The position numbers and the translations under genes were made by a program. Below are positions 1-5,854 of a stretch of 6,366 bases of DNA, one piece after another. Every line of letters starts with the position of its first letter. The first letter of the stretch is position 1. Origin of the DNA: Phycisphaerae bacterium (GTDB lineage: Bacteria; Planctomycetota; Phycisphaerae; Phycisphaerales; SM1A02). The notes under the pieces are model-generated. The model ran no database searches, was not told where the DNA came from, and saw nothing but the letters and a program-made list of their open reading frames with translations. Where the stretch lies: assembly GCA_002591705.1 (NCBI GenBank), contig PAAB01000066.1, forward strand, positions 1 to 6,366, given 5' to 3'.

Positions 1-1
1 C

Positions 2-133
2 AAGAAGAAGACGGCCAAGAAGAAGGTCGCCAAGAAGAAGACGGCCAAGAAGAAGGTCGCCAAGAAGAAGGTCGCCAAGAAGAAGACGGCCAAGAAGAAG
101 GTCGCCAAGAAGAAGACGGCCAAGAAGAAGACC
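2..133 (+). repeat. Tandem 15-bp coding repeat (AKKKT/AKKKV units)
   Basis: Eight full 15-bp units plus a 12-bp ninth run head to tail from base 2. Two unit types occur: three AAG codons followed by ACG GCC (Thr-Ala), or three AAG codons followed by GTC GCC (Val-Ala). Within each type the full units are identical at every base, including all synonymous positions; only the last, partial unit changes (ACC instead of ACG). Bases 1-30 and 31-60 are exact copies, so a 30-bp period is superimposed on the 15-bp one. The lack of synonymous drift points to recent expansion or ongoing homogenisation by slippage or unequal recombination. The array probably continues upstream of the window. Confidence 0.93.
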
Positions 134-145
134 AAGCGGCGGTGA
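2..145 (+). CDS. C-terminal end of a lysine-rich (histone H1-like tail) protein, partial
   Basis: The frame from base 2 is open from the window edge to TGA at 143-145 and encodes 47 residues. It consists of KKKTA and KKKVA pentapeptides in the unit order T,V,T,V,V,T,V,T, followed by KKKT and a KRR terminus. Every lysine codon is AAG. Such tails are known in bacterial histone H1-like proteins, and as basic extensions on HU proteins and topoisomerase I in several phyla, where they bind DNA without sequence specificity. The body of the protein lies outside the window, so the family cannot be decided. A low-complexity tail alone does not prove a nucleoid role, but the strong positive charge and regular spacing make DNA or RNA binding the simplest reading. 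The next gene starts at or within a few bases of this stop codon, which suggests co-transcription. Confidence 0.8.
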   Translation, partial: KKKTAKKKVAKKKTAKKKVAKKKVAKKKTAKKKVAKKKTAKKKTKRR

Positions 146-147
146 GC

Positions 148-1701
148 ATGCAGCCGCTGCGTCTTTCGGCCCTCGCGGCGATCGTCATGGTGAGCTCCCT
201 CGCCATGTCGCAGGAGGACGATTCATATCGGGTCGATGTGGATCTCATGCAGCTCACCTTTTCCGACATGCTGACCTTCGGGATGGTGGATGGTTCCGGC
301 ATCCCCCCCGACGTCGTTCCGCAGCGGCGACGCAATCAGAGCGCAAAGCTGTACATCCTCGGCCGCGAAGCCCAATCCCGCGGCGAGCGAGGAGACGCGG
401 CGAAGCTGTATCGAATGGCTGCGGAGCGGGATCCTTCGAACGCCGCCGCCTGGGAGGAACTCGGCGACCTCCAGTTCCAGATCGGACGACACCACCTGGC
501 GGTGGATGCATGGAGCAAGGCCCTGCTCACCGATGAGCACGAACAGCTGCTGATGAAGTGCGGAATGCTCGAGTCCGAACTTGGTCTGGTGGGTCGTGCC
601 GCAGAGCATCTCCTGCGTCGTCGCCTGCTGCTGGACGAGGCCCTGCCCGTCGATCAGGAAACGGTGGTTCAGGACGTGACGCTGCGTCGATGTCTCCGTC
701 GTCTCGGCAATGTGGATCTCGTTCGAAGTCTGGATCTGGAGATCGACAGTCTGCTTCGGGAGATGGCTTCGCGATCCATCTGCACCCCGGAAGCGGGAAA
801 GCGGTGGATGCAGATGGTGCAGGATCTCTTCCTGGGCGGTGATCCCGGGGCGGCCCGCGCCGCGTCCGCCAGCAGGCTGTTGCACGGGTCCCTTGCGGGG
901 CAGTACGGACCCTGGATCGCTGCGAATCTGAAGACGCGATACATCCTGCTGGATGCGGTGCTGGGTGGAGATGGCCGGGCTGCCATCGATCTGCTGGAGC
1001 ACCTCGAAGAGCTCGGCATGCTGAGGGGATTGCCGCCGGATTGGCGCAAGCAGACGACTCTGGCCACCGCTCTCTACGAGGCGGGTGTGGACTATTCATC
1101 GTTGGGCAACCAGGATGCCGCCAACCAGCTGCTGGCCGAGGTGCTCGTCCACGATCCGACGCACATTCTGGCCAGGAACAATCTCGGCTACGCCGCGATC
1201 GAACGGGGTTCGATCACGCCCGCCATGGTCGACATGATCGACGCAGCGCTGGCGGATGCACGAAGGACCGGTGCAGAATCCCTTCCGCAGGTGCTGGATA
1301 CCGTGGCGTGGCTTCGCTACATGCAGGGTCATCTCGTCTCGGACGACCACGCCAGTGGTGCCATCGAGTTGCTGCAGGAGGCGATCGGACTGCTGGAGGA
1401 GCCGGATCCCGTCATCTTCGATCATCTCGGTGACGCGCTGTGGCTGGCCGGTCGGCACGAGGAGGCGGTGGACGCCTGGATGGAGTCCCTTCGTCGTCTG
1501 AACGACCCGGCGTTCAAGGAGAACATGTTTCGCAACCTGGACATGCTGCAGGGGATGATCTGGCAATTCCCTGTCGTCGAATCCTCGGAGTTGTATGATC
1601 GCGAATACGGAGGTCTGCTGCGTCGCCTCGTCGAAAAGTTGACGGCGGTCGAACAAGGCGGGACTCCGCCCGTTGCAGAGCGGATTCTATTCATCAGGTA
1701 A
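148..1701 (+). CDS. Exported TPR-repeat protein
   Basis: A 517-residue protein ending at TAA 1699-1701. The chosen ATG at 148 gives a signal peptide: MQPLR, then a hydrophobic stretch to about residue 20, with a possible signal peptidase I site after A19-M20-S21. A GTG at 142 would add two residues and overlap the preceding TGA; neither start has a convincing Shine-Dalgarno. TPR helices are visible in two blocks. The first is at about residues 65-132, with a textbook repeat at 99-132 (W102, L105-G106, A118, A121-W122, A125). The second is at about 314-345 and 420-462, containing D-H-L-G-D-A-L-W and H-E-E-A-V-D-A-W. The segment between is helical but weakly TPR-like. Such proteins act as scaffolds for envelope complexes; the partner is not evident here. 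It lies 24 bp before yebC. Confidence 0.85.
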   Translation: MQPLRLSALAAIVMVSSLAMSQEDDSYRVDVDLMQLTFSDMLTFGMVDGSGIPPDVVPQRRRNQSAKLYILGREAQSRGERGDAAKLYRMAAERDPSNAAAWEELGDLQFQIGRHHLAVDAWSKALLTDEHEQLLMKCGMLESELGLVGRAAEHLLRRRLLLDEALPVDQETVVQDVTLRRCLRRLGNVDLVRSLDLEIDSLLREMASRSICTPEAGKRWMQMVQDLFLGGDPGAARAASASRLLHGSLAGQYGPWIAANLKTRYILLDAVLGGDGRAAIDLLEHLEELGMLRGLPPDWRKQTTLATALYEAGVDYSSLGNQDAANQLLAEVLVHDPTHILARNNLGYAAIERGSITPAMVDMIDAALADARRTGAESLPQVLDTVAWLRYMQGHLVSDDHASGAIELLQEAIGLLEEPDPVIFDHLGDALWLAGRHEEAVDAWMESLRRLNDPAFKENMFRNLDMLQGMIWQFPVVESSELYDREYGGLLRRLVEKLTAVEQGGTPPVAERILFIR

Positions 1702-1707
1702 TCGATC

Positions 1708-1714
1708 GAAGGGA
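1708..1714 (+). promoter_or_regulatory. Ribosome binding site of yebC
   Basis: GAAGGGA lies 11 bases before the ATG at 1726, in the 24-bp gap between the TPR gene and yebC. It supports the start that gives the family-typical N-terminus MAGHSKW. The spacing is slightly long. No convincing -35/-10 pair was found in the gap, so yebC is probably read from an upstream promoter. Confidence 0.6.
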
Positions 1715-1725
1715 TCTTTGGAACC

Positions 1726-2469
1726 ATGGCTGGACACAGCAAGTGGGCGAACATCAAGCACCGCAAGGCCCGACAGGATGCGGTCAAGGGCAAGGCATGG
1801 TCCAAATGCAGTCGGGCCATCATGGCGGCGGTGAAGCAGGCCGGACCGGATCCGGACGTGAATCTCAAGCTTCGCTACGCCATCGAGGACGCCAAGAGCG
1901 TCAACATGGCCAAGGATACGATCGAAAAGGCGATCAAGAAGGCCAGTGGTGAAGGCAGTGACGGAGCCAGTTACGAGGAGATCCGCTACGAGGGGTACGG
2001 ACCGGGTGGCGTGGCCGTCATCGTGGACTGCCTGACCGACAACGTGCAGCGTACGGCCCCGGAACTCCGGCGTGCGTTCGAGAAGCACGGTGGCAACCTT
2101 GCCAAGCAGGGCGCGGTCTCCTTCGGATTCCAAACCAGGACCGTCATTCTCATCGAGTCGTCGCAGATCGAGGAGGACAAGTTGATGGAACTGGCCATGG
2201 ACGCCGGGGCGGATGACATCTCGGGCGAGGAGGGGGTCTGGGAGGTGACCGGATCGCCCTCGGACTTCATCCCGCTCAAGGAGGCGATCGACGCCGCGGG
2301 CATCCAGGTCACGTCCGCGGAGGTCACGATGGTTCCCGACTCGATGGTGTCCTGCGATGCCGAGGGCGGGCGGAAGGTGCTCCGCATGCTCGATGCGATC
2401 GAGGAAAGCGACGACGTCCAGAAGGTCTACACCAACGCCGACATTCCCGCCGAGGCGATGGAGGGATGA
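1726..2469 (+). CDS. yebC: YebC/PmpR (TACO1) family protein
   Basis: A 247-residue protein, the usual length of the family. The N-terminus MAGHSKWANIKHRKARQDA is the family hallmark. It is followed by the basic helical region (residues about 1-75, including V-N-M-A-K-D-T-I-E-K-A-I-K-K), then Y-E-E-I-R-Y-E-G-Y-G-P-G-G-V-A near residues 84-98, N-V-Q-R-T-A and K-H-G-G-N-L. These are the conserved segments of the two alpha/beta domains that form the acidic groove. Members were first described as DNA-binding regulators (PmpR). More recent work on bacterial YebC and mitochondrial TACO1 supports a ribosome-associated role helping translation through proline-rich stretches. Which role applies here cannot be read from sequence. 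Its stop codon TGA (2467-2469) overlaps the ATG of the acylphosphatase gene, implying translational coupling. Confidence 0.97.
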   Translation: MAGHSKWANIKHRKARQDAVKGKAWSKCSRAIMAAVKQAGPDPDVNLKLRYAIEDAKSVNMAKDTIEKAIKKASGEGSDGASYEEIRYEGYGPGGVAVIVDCLTDNVQRTAPELRRAFEKHGGNLAKQGAVSFGFQTRTVILIESSQIEEDKLMELAMDAGADDISGEEGVWEVTGSPSDFIPLKEAIDAAGIQVTSAEVTMVPDSMVSCDAEGGRKVLRMLDAIEESDDVQKVYTNADIPAEAMEG

Positions 2470-2747
2470 GCTCCGGGAAGGTGCGTCGGTCGACCAGCTT
2501 CCACGGTCGCGTGCAGGGGGTGGGATTCCGCGCCACCGTGCAGTCGATCGCACGGATGCATCGGGTGTCAGGTTGGGTCCGCAACGAAGCCGATGGAAGT
2601 GTCCGTTGCATCGCCGAGGGCATCGGGACCGATCTGGATGCATTTCATGATGCGATCCTCGTTCGAATGGACGCATTCGTCACGTCGTACCGTTCCTCCG
2701 AATCGGAAGCATCGGATGAATACCGGGCATTCGTCATTCGGGACTGA
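2466..2747 (+). CDS. acyP: Acylphosphatase
   Basis: A 93-residue protein, matching the family's 90-100 residues. Acylphosphatase hydrolyses the carboxyl-phosphate bond of acyl phosphates such as acetyl phosphate or carbamoyl phosphate in the cytoplasm. The two signatures are present. The phosphate-binding loop is G-R-V-Q-G-V-G-F-R at residues 14-22, ending in the catalytic arginine R22. The segment G-W-V-R-N-E-A-D-G-S-V at 36-46 carries the catalytic asparagine N40. The C-terminus ends in F-V-I-R-D, close to the usual F-x-I-R ending. The ATG overlaps the yebC stop by four bases (ATGA); a GAGG at 2452-2455 inside yebC is a plausible ribosome binding site ten bases upstream. The stop codon TGA 2745-2747 lies within the -35 element of the next promoter. 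Confidence 0.95.
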   Translation: MSSGKVRRSTSFHGRVQGVGFRATVQSIARMHRVSGWVRNEADGSVRCIAEGIGTDLDAFHDAILVRMDAFVTSYRSSESEASDEYRAFVIRD

Positions 2748-2772
2748 CCGGTACCCGCTACTCGGCTAGGAT
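2744..2772 (+). promoter_or_regulatory. Sigma70-like promoter for a leaderless lipoprotein mRNA
   Basis: CTGACC (2744-2749) matches TTGACA at four of six positions. A 17-bp spacer follows, then TAGGAT (2767-2772) as the -10 element, with the diagnostic T, A and final T. Six bases separate the -10 from the ATG at 2779, so the expected transcription start is the A of the start codon. There is no Shine-Dalgarno between the -10 and the ATG. Both facts point to a leaderless transcript. The -35 overlaps the acyP stop codon. The call rests on sequence match only. Confidence 0.6.
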
Positions 2773-2778
2773 GCCTGC

Positions 2779-3258
2779 ATGATGATTTCCGCCAGGATCA
2801 CTGTGCTCACCCTGGGTCTGGTGCTGACCGGATGCGGTGTGAAGGCCGACTTCGGTGATCGGCCGACCGAACAGGTCTGGCGTGCGTTGCAGGCCGTGGC
2901 GGAGCAGCCCGACTACGACCACGAGGACTACACGAAGCGGTGGACCGTCGTCGAGAACATCGTGACGATCGACGAGGCCGACCGCCGGATCGACATCCAC
3001 CGCGAGCTCGAGCGGGTGCTGGTTCGCCCCCGATCGAATCCGCTGCATCAGGAAGTGCACTGGTCGATCCAGGTGACGCTGCTTCCGGGCAACGAGGTCC
3101 TGTTCGAGAGCGTCGATCCCGAGATTCCGTCGCATGTGCAGTTCGAGGCGGAGCGCTACTTCACCTCGGTTCGGAGGTTGCTTGCGGGACTTCCGACCCC
3201 CGAACACATCCGCGGTCGCATGCGTGTCGATCCGATCGACGTAGAGGAAGGATCCTGA
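2779..3258 (+). CDS. Small lipoprotein of unknown function
   Basis: A 159-residue protein. The N-terminus MMISARITVLTLGLVLTGC is a lipoprotein signal peptide: R6, a hydrophobic core, and a lipobox L16-T17-G18-C19, so C19 would be lipidated after signal peptidase II cleavage. Glycine at the +2 position does not carry the Asp inner-membrane retention signal known from enterobacteria. The mature part (about 140 residues) is rich in charged residues and alternates short strands and helices, with R-W-T-V-V-E-N near residues 53-59 and a C-terminal helix carrying Y-F-T-S-V-R-R-L-L. I do not recognise the family. Two adjacent ATGs (2779 and 2782) are possible starts; the first fits the leaderless promoter. 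The glycosyltransferase gene follows after 30 bp, so the two are probably co-transcribed. A role in the envelope is inferred from the lipobox only. Confidence 0.85.
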   Translation: MMISARITVLTLGLVLTGCGVKADFGDRPTEQVWRALQAVAEQPDYDHEDYTKRWTVVENIVTIDEADRRIDIHRELERVLVRPRSNPLHQEVHWSIQVTLLPGNEVLFESVDPEIPSHVQFEAERYFTSVRRLLAGLPTPEHIRGRMRVDPIDVEEGS

Positions 3259-3288
3259 TCTCCGTGGGGAATCGGGGACCGGGCCTCC

Positions 3289-4485
3289 ATGCTGCTTGCA
3301 CTCGCAATCCTGCTCGCCTTCGGACTGCTGTACTGGATCGTCCAGTCGGTGCTGCTGGTGCGGACGCTGCTGGTGCTGCCGGTCCTCCAACCGGACGGGT
3401 CCACCGGCGCCGAGTCACCGCTGGTCTCGGTGATCATTCCGGCCCGCGATGAACAGGCGGTCGTCGAGTCGGCGGTCCGAAGCCGTCTGCGGGACCCGGA
3501 TCCGTGCCTCGAGTTCATGTTGATCGACGATCGATCCAACGATGCGACCGGACTGATCATGGATCATCTTGCGGAGACGGACCCCCGGGCCCGTGTCGAT
3601 CATGTGCAGCAGCTGCCGGACGGTTGGCTCGGCAAAGTGAATGCAATGCGTGTCGGGGCGCAGCATGCCACGGGAGACTGGCTGCTGCTCAGCGATGCCG
3701 ATGTGCATGTCGTACCCGGTGCCGTGCGTGGTGCGGTCAGACTTGCGGAATCCCACGGTGCCGATCATCTGGCGTGCATTCCTTCGATCCGCAGCCGAAG
3801 CGTGGGCATGAACTTCTGCCTCGCGCCGTTGCAGCGGGCGTTGATCCTGCTGACGCGTCTCTGGTCGGTGCAGGATCCGAATTCCAGTGCCGCGATGGGC
3901 GTGGGGGCGTTCAATCTGGTGCGTCGGACCGTCTTCGAGGAGGCGGGAGGCTTCGACTCCCTGCGCATGGAGGTGCTCGACGACGTCGGGGTCGGTGTCA
4001 TGATCAAGCAGCACGGGGGCCGCACCATGACCGCGTTCGCAGCGGACTGTCTCCGGATCGCCTGGTACGACCGGTTCGGCGACTTCGTCCGGGGGATCGA
4101 GCGTGGGGCCGCGAAGCTGCCGCCACGGTGTCCACGCTGGATGCTGGCCCTGGTGGTTCTTCTCCTGACCGCACTGGATCTTGCGCCGTTTCTCGCCCTG
4201 TCGATCGCATGGTTCATGCCCGGATTCGCCTGGATTGCAGTCATCTCGGCCGCCTGGGTCGTCGGCCTGTCGGTCGCGGTCGCCGTGCGATTCGGGACGA
4301 GCCCGCTCTTTGCGATCCTGGTTCCCTTGAACACCGTCCTGGCGGGACTGGTGGGGATGCGGATCATGCTTCGCAGCGCCCGAGACGGACGCATCGATTG
4401 GCGTGGAAACGAGTACACCGTGGAAGCCCTCCAGACGGGCCAGCGCATCAGCTTTGAACGGAACGAGACAGGGGAGAGCCCGTGA
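3289..4485 (+). CDS. Membrane-anchored family 2 glycosyltransferase
   Basis: A 398-residue protein with one N-terminal membrane segment (residues about 1-33), a cytoplasmic GT-A domain, and about three C-terminal segments (284-312, 313-334, 335-360). GT2 motifs in order: V-S-V-I-I-P-A-R-D-E (46-55), the nucleotide-binding I-D-D-R-S-N-D (79-85), L-P-D-G-W-L-G-K (109-116), the metal-binding D136-A-D138, G-V-G-A-F-N-L-V-R-R (203-212), G-G-F-D (219-222), and V-L-D-D-V (228-232), where the aspartates stand at the usual catalytic ED position. The layout resembles HpnB (hopanoid-associated) and CrtQ-like carotenoid or lipid glycosyltransferases, including a C-terminal W-R-G-N-E-Y. No Q-x-x-R-W motif of processive synthases is present, so a single transfer to a lipid acceptor is more likely than polymer synthesis. 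Donor and acceptor are not determinable. The start is supported by the membrane segment; the ribosome binding site is a weak GGGG about 11 bases upstream. Confidence 0.9.
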   Translation: MLLALAILLAFGLLYWIVQSVLLVRTLLVLPVLQPDGSTGAESPLVSVIIPARDEQAVVESAVRSRLRDPDPCLEFMLIDDRSNDATGLIMDHLAETDPRARVDHVQQLPDGWLGKVNAMRVGAQHATGDWLLLSDADVHVVPGAVRGAVRLAESHGADHLACIPSIRSRSVGMNFCLAPLQRALILLTRLWSVQDPNSSAAMGVGAFNLVRRTVFEEAGGFDSLRMEVLDDVGVGVMIKQHGGRTMTAFAADCLRIAWYDRFGDFVRGIERGAAKLPPRCPRWMLALVVLLLTALDLAPFLALSIAWFMPGFAWIAVISAAWVVGLSVAVAVRFGTSPLFAILVPLNTVLAGLVGMRIMLRSARDGRIDWRGNEYTVEALQTGQRISFERNETGESP

Positions 4486-4500
4486 TTGGACCCTCCCCTG
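4469..4500 (+). terminator. Candidate terminator hairpin in the convergent junction
   Basis: CAGGGGAG (4469-4476) and CTCCCCTG (4493-4500) form a perfect 8-bp inverted repeat with a 16-base loop that contains the glycosyltransferase stop codon. No T-run follows on the plus strand. Read on the minus strand, the stem is followed by moderately T-rich sequence (TCTCGTTCCGTTC), so it could serve the convergent xerC transcript at least as well. It is a weak intrinsic terminator candidate, placed where one is expected: only 45 bp separate the two stop codons. Confidence 0.4.
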
Positions 4501-4530
4501 CACTTGAACCTTGAGAACGTCTTCGGATGA

Positions 4531-5544
4531 TCAGCCCGCTTCAGCCCGTGGATGGGACTGATCGTAGGCGTCCCGCATTCGCTGCGTGGACAGGTGGGTG
4601 TAGACCTGCGTGGTCGAAAGGGACTGGTGTCCGAGCAGTTCCTGAACCGCCCGTAGATCCGCGCCGTTGTCCAGGAGATGCGTTGCAAAGCTGTGCCGCA
4701 GCGTGTGCGGGCTGATTTCCGGATCGAGACCGGCCAGTTCCAGATACTTGCTGACCTTGCGACGGACCGACCGGGTGGAAATCCTGGTCTCCTGCTTGTT
4801 GATGAACATCGGTGCGTTCGGATCGACGGCCTCGGCGGACTGGTTCCGACGCATCGCCAGATAATGCGAGATGGCGGTCATCGCATGGGATCCCAGAGGT
4901 ACGATGCGCTCCTTGCGTCCCTTTCCTCGAACGACGAGCGCCTGTCCTGCCTCGTCGATGTCGGCGAGGTTGATCCCCACCAGTTCACTGACGCGGATAC
5001 CGGTCGAGTACAGGGTTTCCAGCATGGCCCGGTCCCGGGAACCGAGCGTCGTGCTCGTGTCGGGAGCGGAGAGCAGTCGTTCGACATCCTCGACGCTGAT
5101 CGCCTTGGGAAGCCGCTTGGCCTGCTTCGGCGTACGGATGAGGACCATCGGATTGCTTGCGATGCTGCCACGCTGCTCCAGCCACTTGTGGAACGATCGG
5201 AGCGTCGCGATCTTTCTCGCCATCGTCGCGGCCGAATAGTTCGACTCGCTCAGATGGGCGAGGAAGCCGCGGATGCGGGTGACATCCGCTTCGATCATGA
5301 TCGAGGTCAGGGTCGGAGGTGCCACGGTGGCGACGACATCGGTCGACGGCGTGCAGATACGCGACCAGGCGGCGGCTTCGGTGGCGAGTTCGACGGCGAT
5401 CGAGTGCTCGTCCGCGAGGTATTCGGCGTACTGGCGAAGATCGACCCCGTAGCACCGGGCGGTGTAGGGGCTGAAATGTCGTTCGTCCAGCAGGTAGTCG
5501 AGAAAGCCGGTGACGATCGGCAGGGTGTCCTGATTCTTCTTCAT
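4531..5544 (-). CDS. xerC: Tyrosine recombinase XerC
   Basis: A 337-residue protein. Xer recombinases resolve chromosome dimers at the dif site near the replication terminus. The SAM-like core-binding domain covers about residues 8-125 (F-S-P-Y-T at 24-28, A-T-L-R-S-F-H-K-W-L at 113-122), and the catalytic domain about 145-335. All six catalytic residues are visible: R184 (T-G-I-R-V-S-E-L), K208 (G-K-G-R-K-E-R), H280 and R283 (H-T-L-R-H-S-F), H306 (L-L-G-H) and the nucleophile Y315 (Q-V-Y-T-H). The ending Y-D-Q-S-H-P-R-A closely resembles E. coli XerC, which favours XerC over XerD. It is about 40 residues longer than E. coli XerC (298); about 32 of the extra residues lie between residues 45 and 86. 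The ATG at 5544 is chosen for its ribosome binding site; an in-frame TTG further upstream (5586) is much less likely. Confidence 0.94.
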   Translation of the reverse strand: MKKNQDTLPIVTGFLDYLLDERHFSPYTARCYGVDLRQYAEYLADEHSIAVELATEAAAWSRICTPSTDVVATVAPPTLTSIMIEADVTRIRGFLAHLSESNYSAATMARKIATLRSFHKWLEQRGSIASNPMVLIRTPKQAKRLPKAISVEDVERLLSAPDTSTTLGSRDRAMLETLYSTGIRVSELVGINLADIDEAGQALVVRGKGRKERIVPLGSHAMTAISHYLAMRRNQSAEAVDPNAPMFINKQETRISTRSVRRKVSKYLELAGLDPEISPHTLRHSFATHLLDNGADLRAVQELLGHQSLSTTQVYTHLSTQRMRDAYDQSHPRAEAG

Positions 5545-5552
5545 GGTGTTGA

Positions 5553-5557
5553 TCCTT
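5553..5557 (-). promoter_or_regulatory. Ribosome binding site of xerC
   Basis: On the minus strand AAGGA lies eight bases before the ATG at 5544-5542, an ideal spacing. This fixes the xerC start and rules out the longer in-frame reading from TTG at 5586. Confidence 0.7.
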
Positions 5558-5569
5558 GAGGCGTTCGGG

Positions 5570-5593
5570 TTCAAGTCGTGGTTCAAGTCGTGG
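5570..5593. repeat. Perfect 12-bp tandem duplication upstream of xerC
   Basis: TTCAAGTCGTGG occurs twice without interruption, at 5570-5581 and 5582-5593, in the 51-bp gap between the 81-residue gene and xerC. On the minus strand this reads CCACGACTTGAA twice. It lies upstream of the xerC ribosome binding site and is not part of either preferred coding sequence. TTGAAC in each copy resembles a -35 element, but no -10 lies at a suitable distance. Confidence 0.85.
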
Positions 5594-5595
5594 TC

Positions 5596-5841
5596 TCAGT
5601 CGTTCGATTCGGATTCATCGGGATCCATGTTGGCCACCTGATGCCGCACCATTGCGGCATCGAACCAGTCGAACTCGATCTGCTCGTCCGCAGCGAGATC
5701 GGAGACCACTGCGACGAGTAGGTCCTCCTCGCCGCTGTCCCAACGGATCTTCCAGCAGTGCTCGCCCTTCATCAGCACCACGCGGTGCCGCTTCAGATCG
5801 CTGCCGGAACGTGAACTGGTTCCTTGGTTTGGTTCGGCCAT
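5596..5841 (-). CDS. Conserved-looking small protein of unknown function (81 aa)
   Basis: A short reading frame with its own ribosome binding site: GAGG at 5849-5852, seven bases before the ATG at 5841. This supports a real gene despite its size. The protein has three parts: a polar N-terminus (residues 1-18, Ser/Gly/Gln-rich), a compact core (19-72) with predicted short strands such as H-R-V-V-L-M-K and C-W-K-I-R-W followed by F-D-W-F-D-A-A-M-V-R-H, and an acidic tail D-P-D-E-S-E-S-N-D. There is no signal peptide or membrane segment, so it is probably cytoplasmic. Aromatic residues W30, W34, F57, W59 and F60 suggest a folded domain. I do not recognise the family. It stands 51 bp before xerC on the same strand and 44 bp after the gene at the window edge, so all three may form one operon. 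A link to Xer recombination is only positional. Confidence 0.72.
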   Translation of the reverse strand: MAEPNQGTSSRSGSDLKRHRVVLMKGEHCWKIRWDSGEEDLLVAVVSDLAADEQIEFDWFDAAMVRHQVANMDPDESESND

Positions 5842-5854
5842 CCTTGGTCCTCAC

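Noticed and set aside
1657..1670. Short GC hairpin (GGCGG, GACT loop, CCGCC) near the end of the TPR gene as a terminator
   Set aside because: It is only a 5-bp stem, lies inside the coding sequence 29 bases before the stop codon, has no T-run, and yebC follows immediately on the same strand.
1639..1701. Possible promoter for yebC within the end of the TPR gene (TTGACG at 1639, TTGCAG at 1673)
   Set aside because: No acceptable -10 element lies 16-18 bp downstream of either hexamer; the nearby TATTCA is at the wrong distance.
1687..2676. Minus-strand open frame of 329 codons opposite yebC and acyP
   Set aside because: It is antisense to two genes with unmistakable family motifs, spans both, and its translation is rich in Arg, His and Asp without domain character. 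Long antisense frames are expected with strongly G/C-ending codon use.
3415..4503. Minus-strand open frame of 362 codons opposite the glycosyltransferase
   Set aside because: The plus strand carries ordered GT2 motifs and membrane segments. The antisense product is dominated by Arg, His, Gln and Asp, with no recognisable domain.
4678..5559. Plus-strand open frame of 293 codons opposite xerC
   Set aside because: The minus strand encodes a complete tyrosine recombinase with all catalytic residues; the antisense product is a Gly/Arg/Asp-rich sequence typical of a shadow frame.
4531..5593. xerC and its tandem repeat as part of an integrated mobile element
   Set aside because: The recombinase has a XerC-type C-terminus and chromosomal neighbours. 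No attachment-site repeats, tRNA gene or cargo genes are seen, and base composition looks like the rest of the window.
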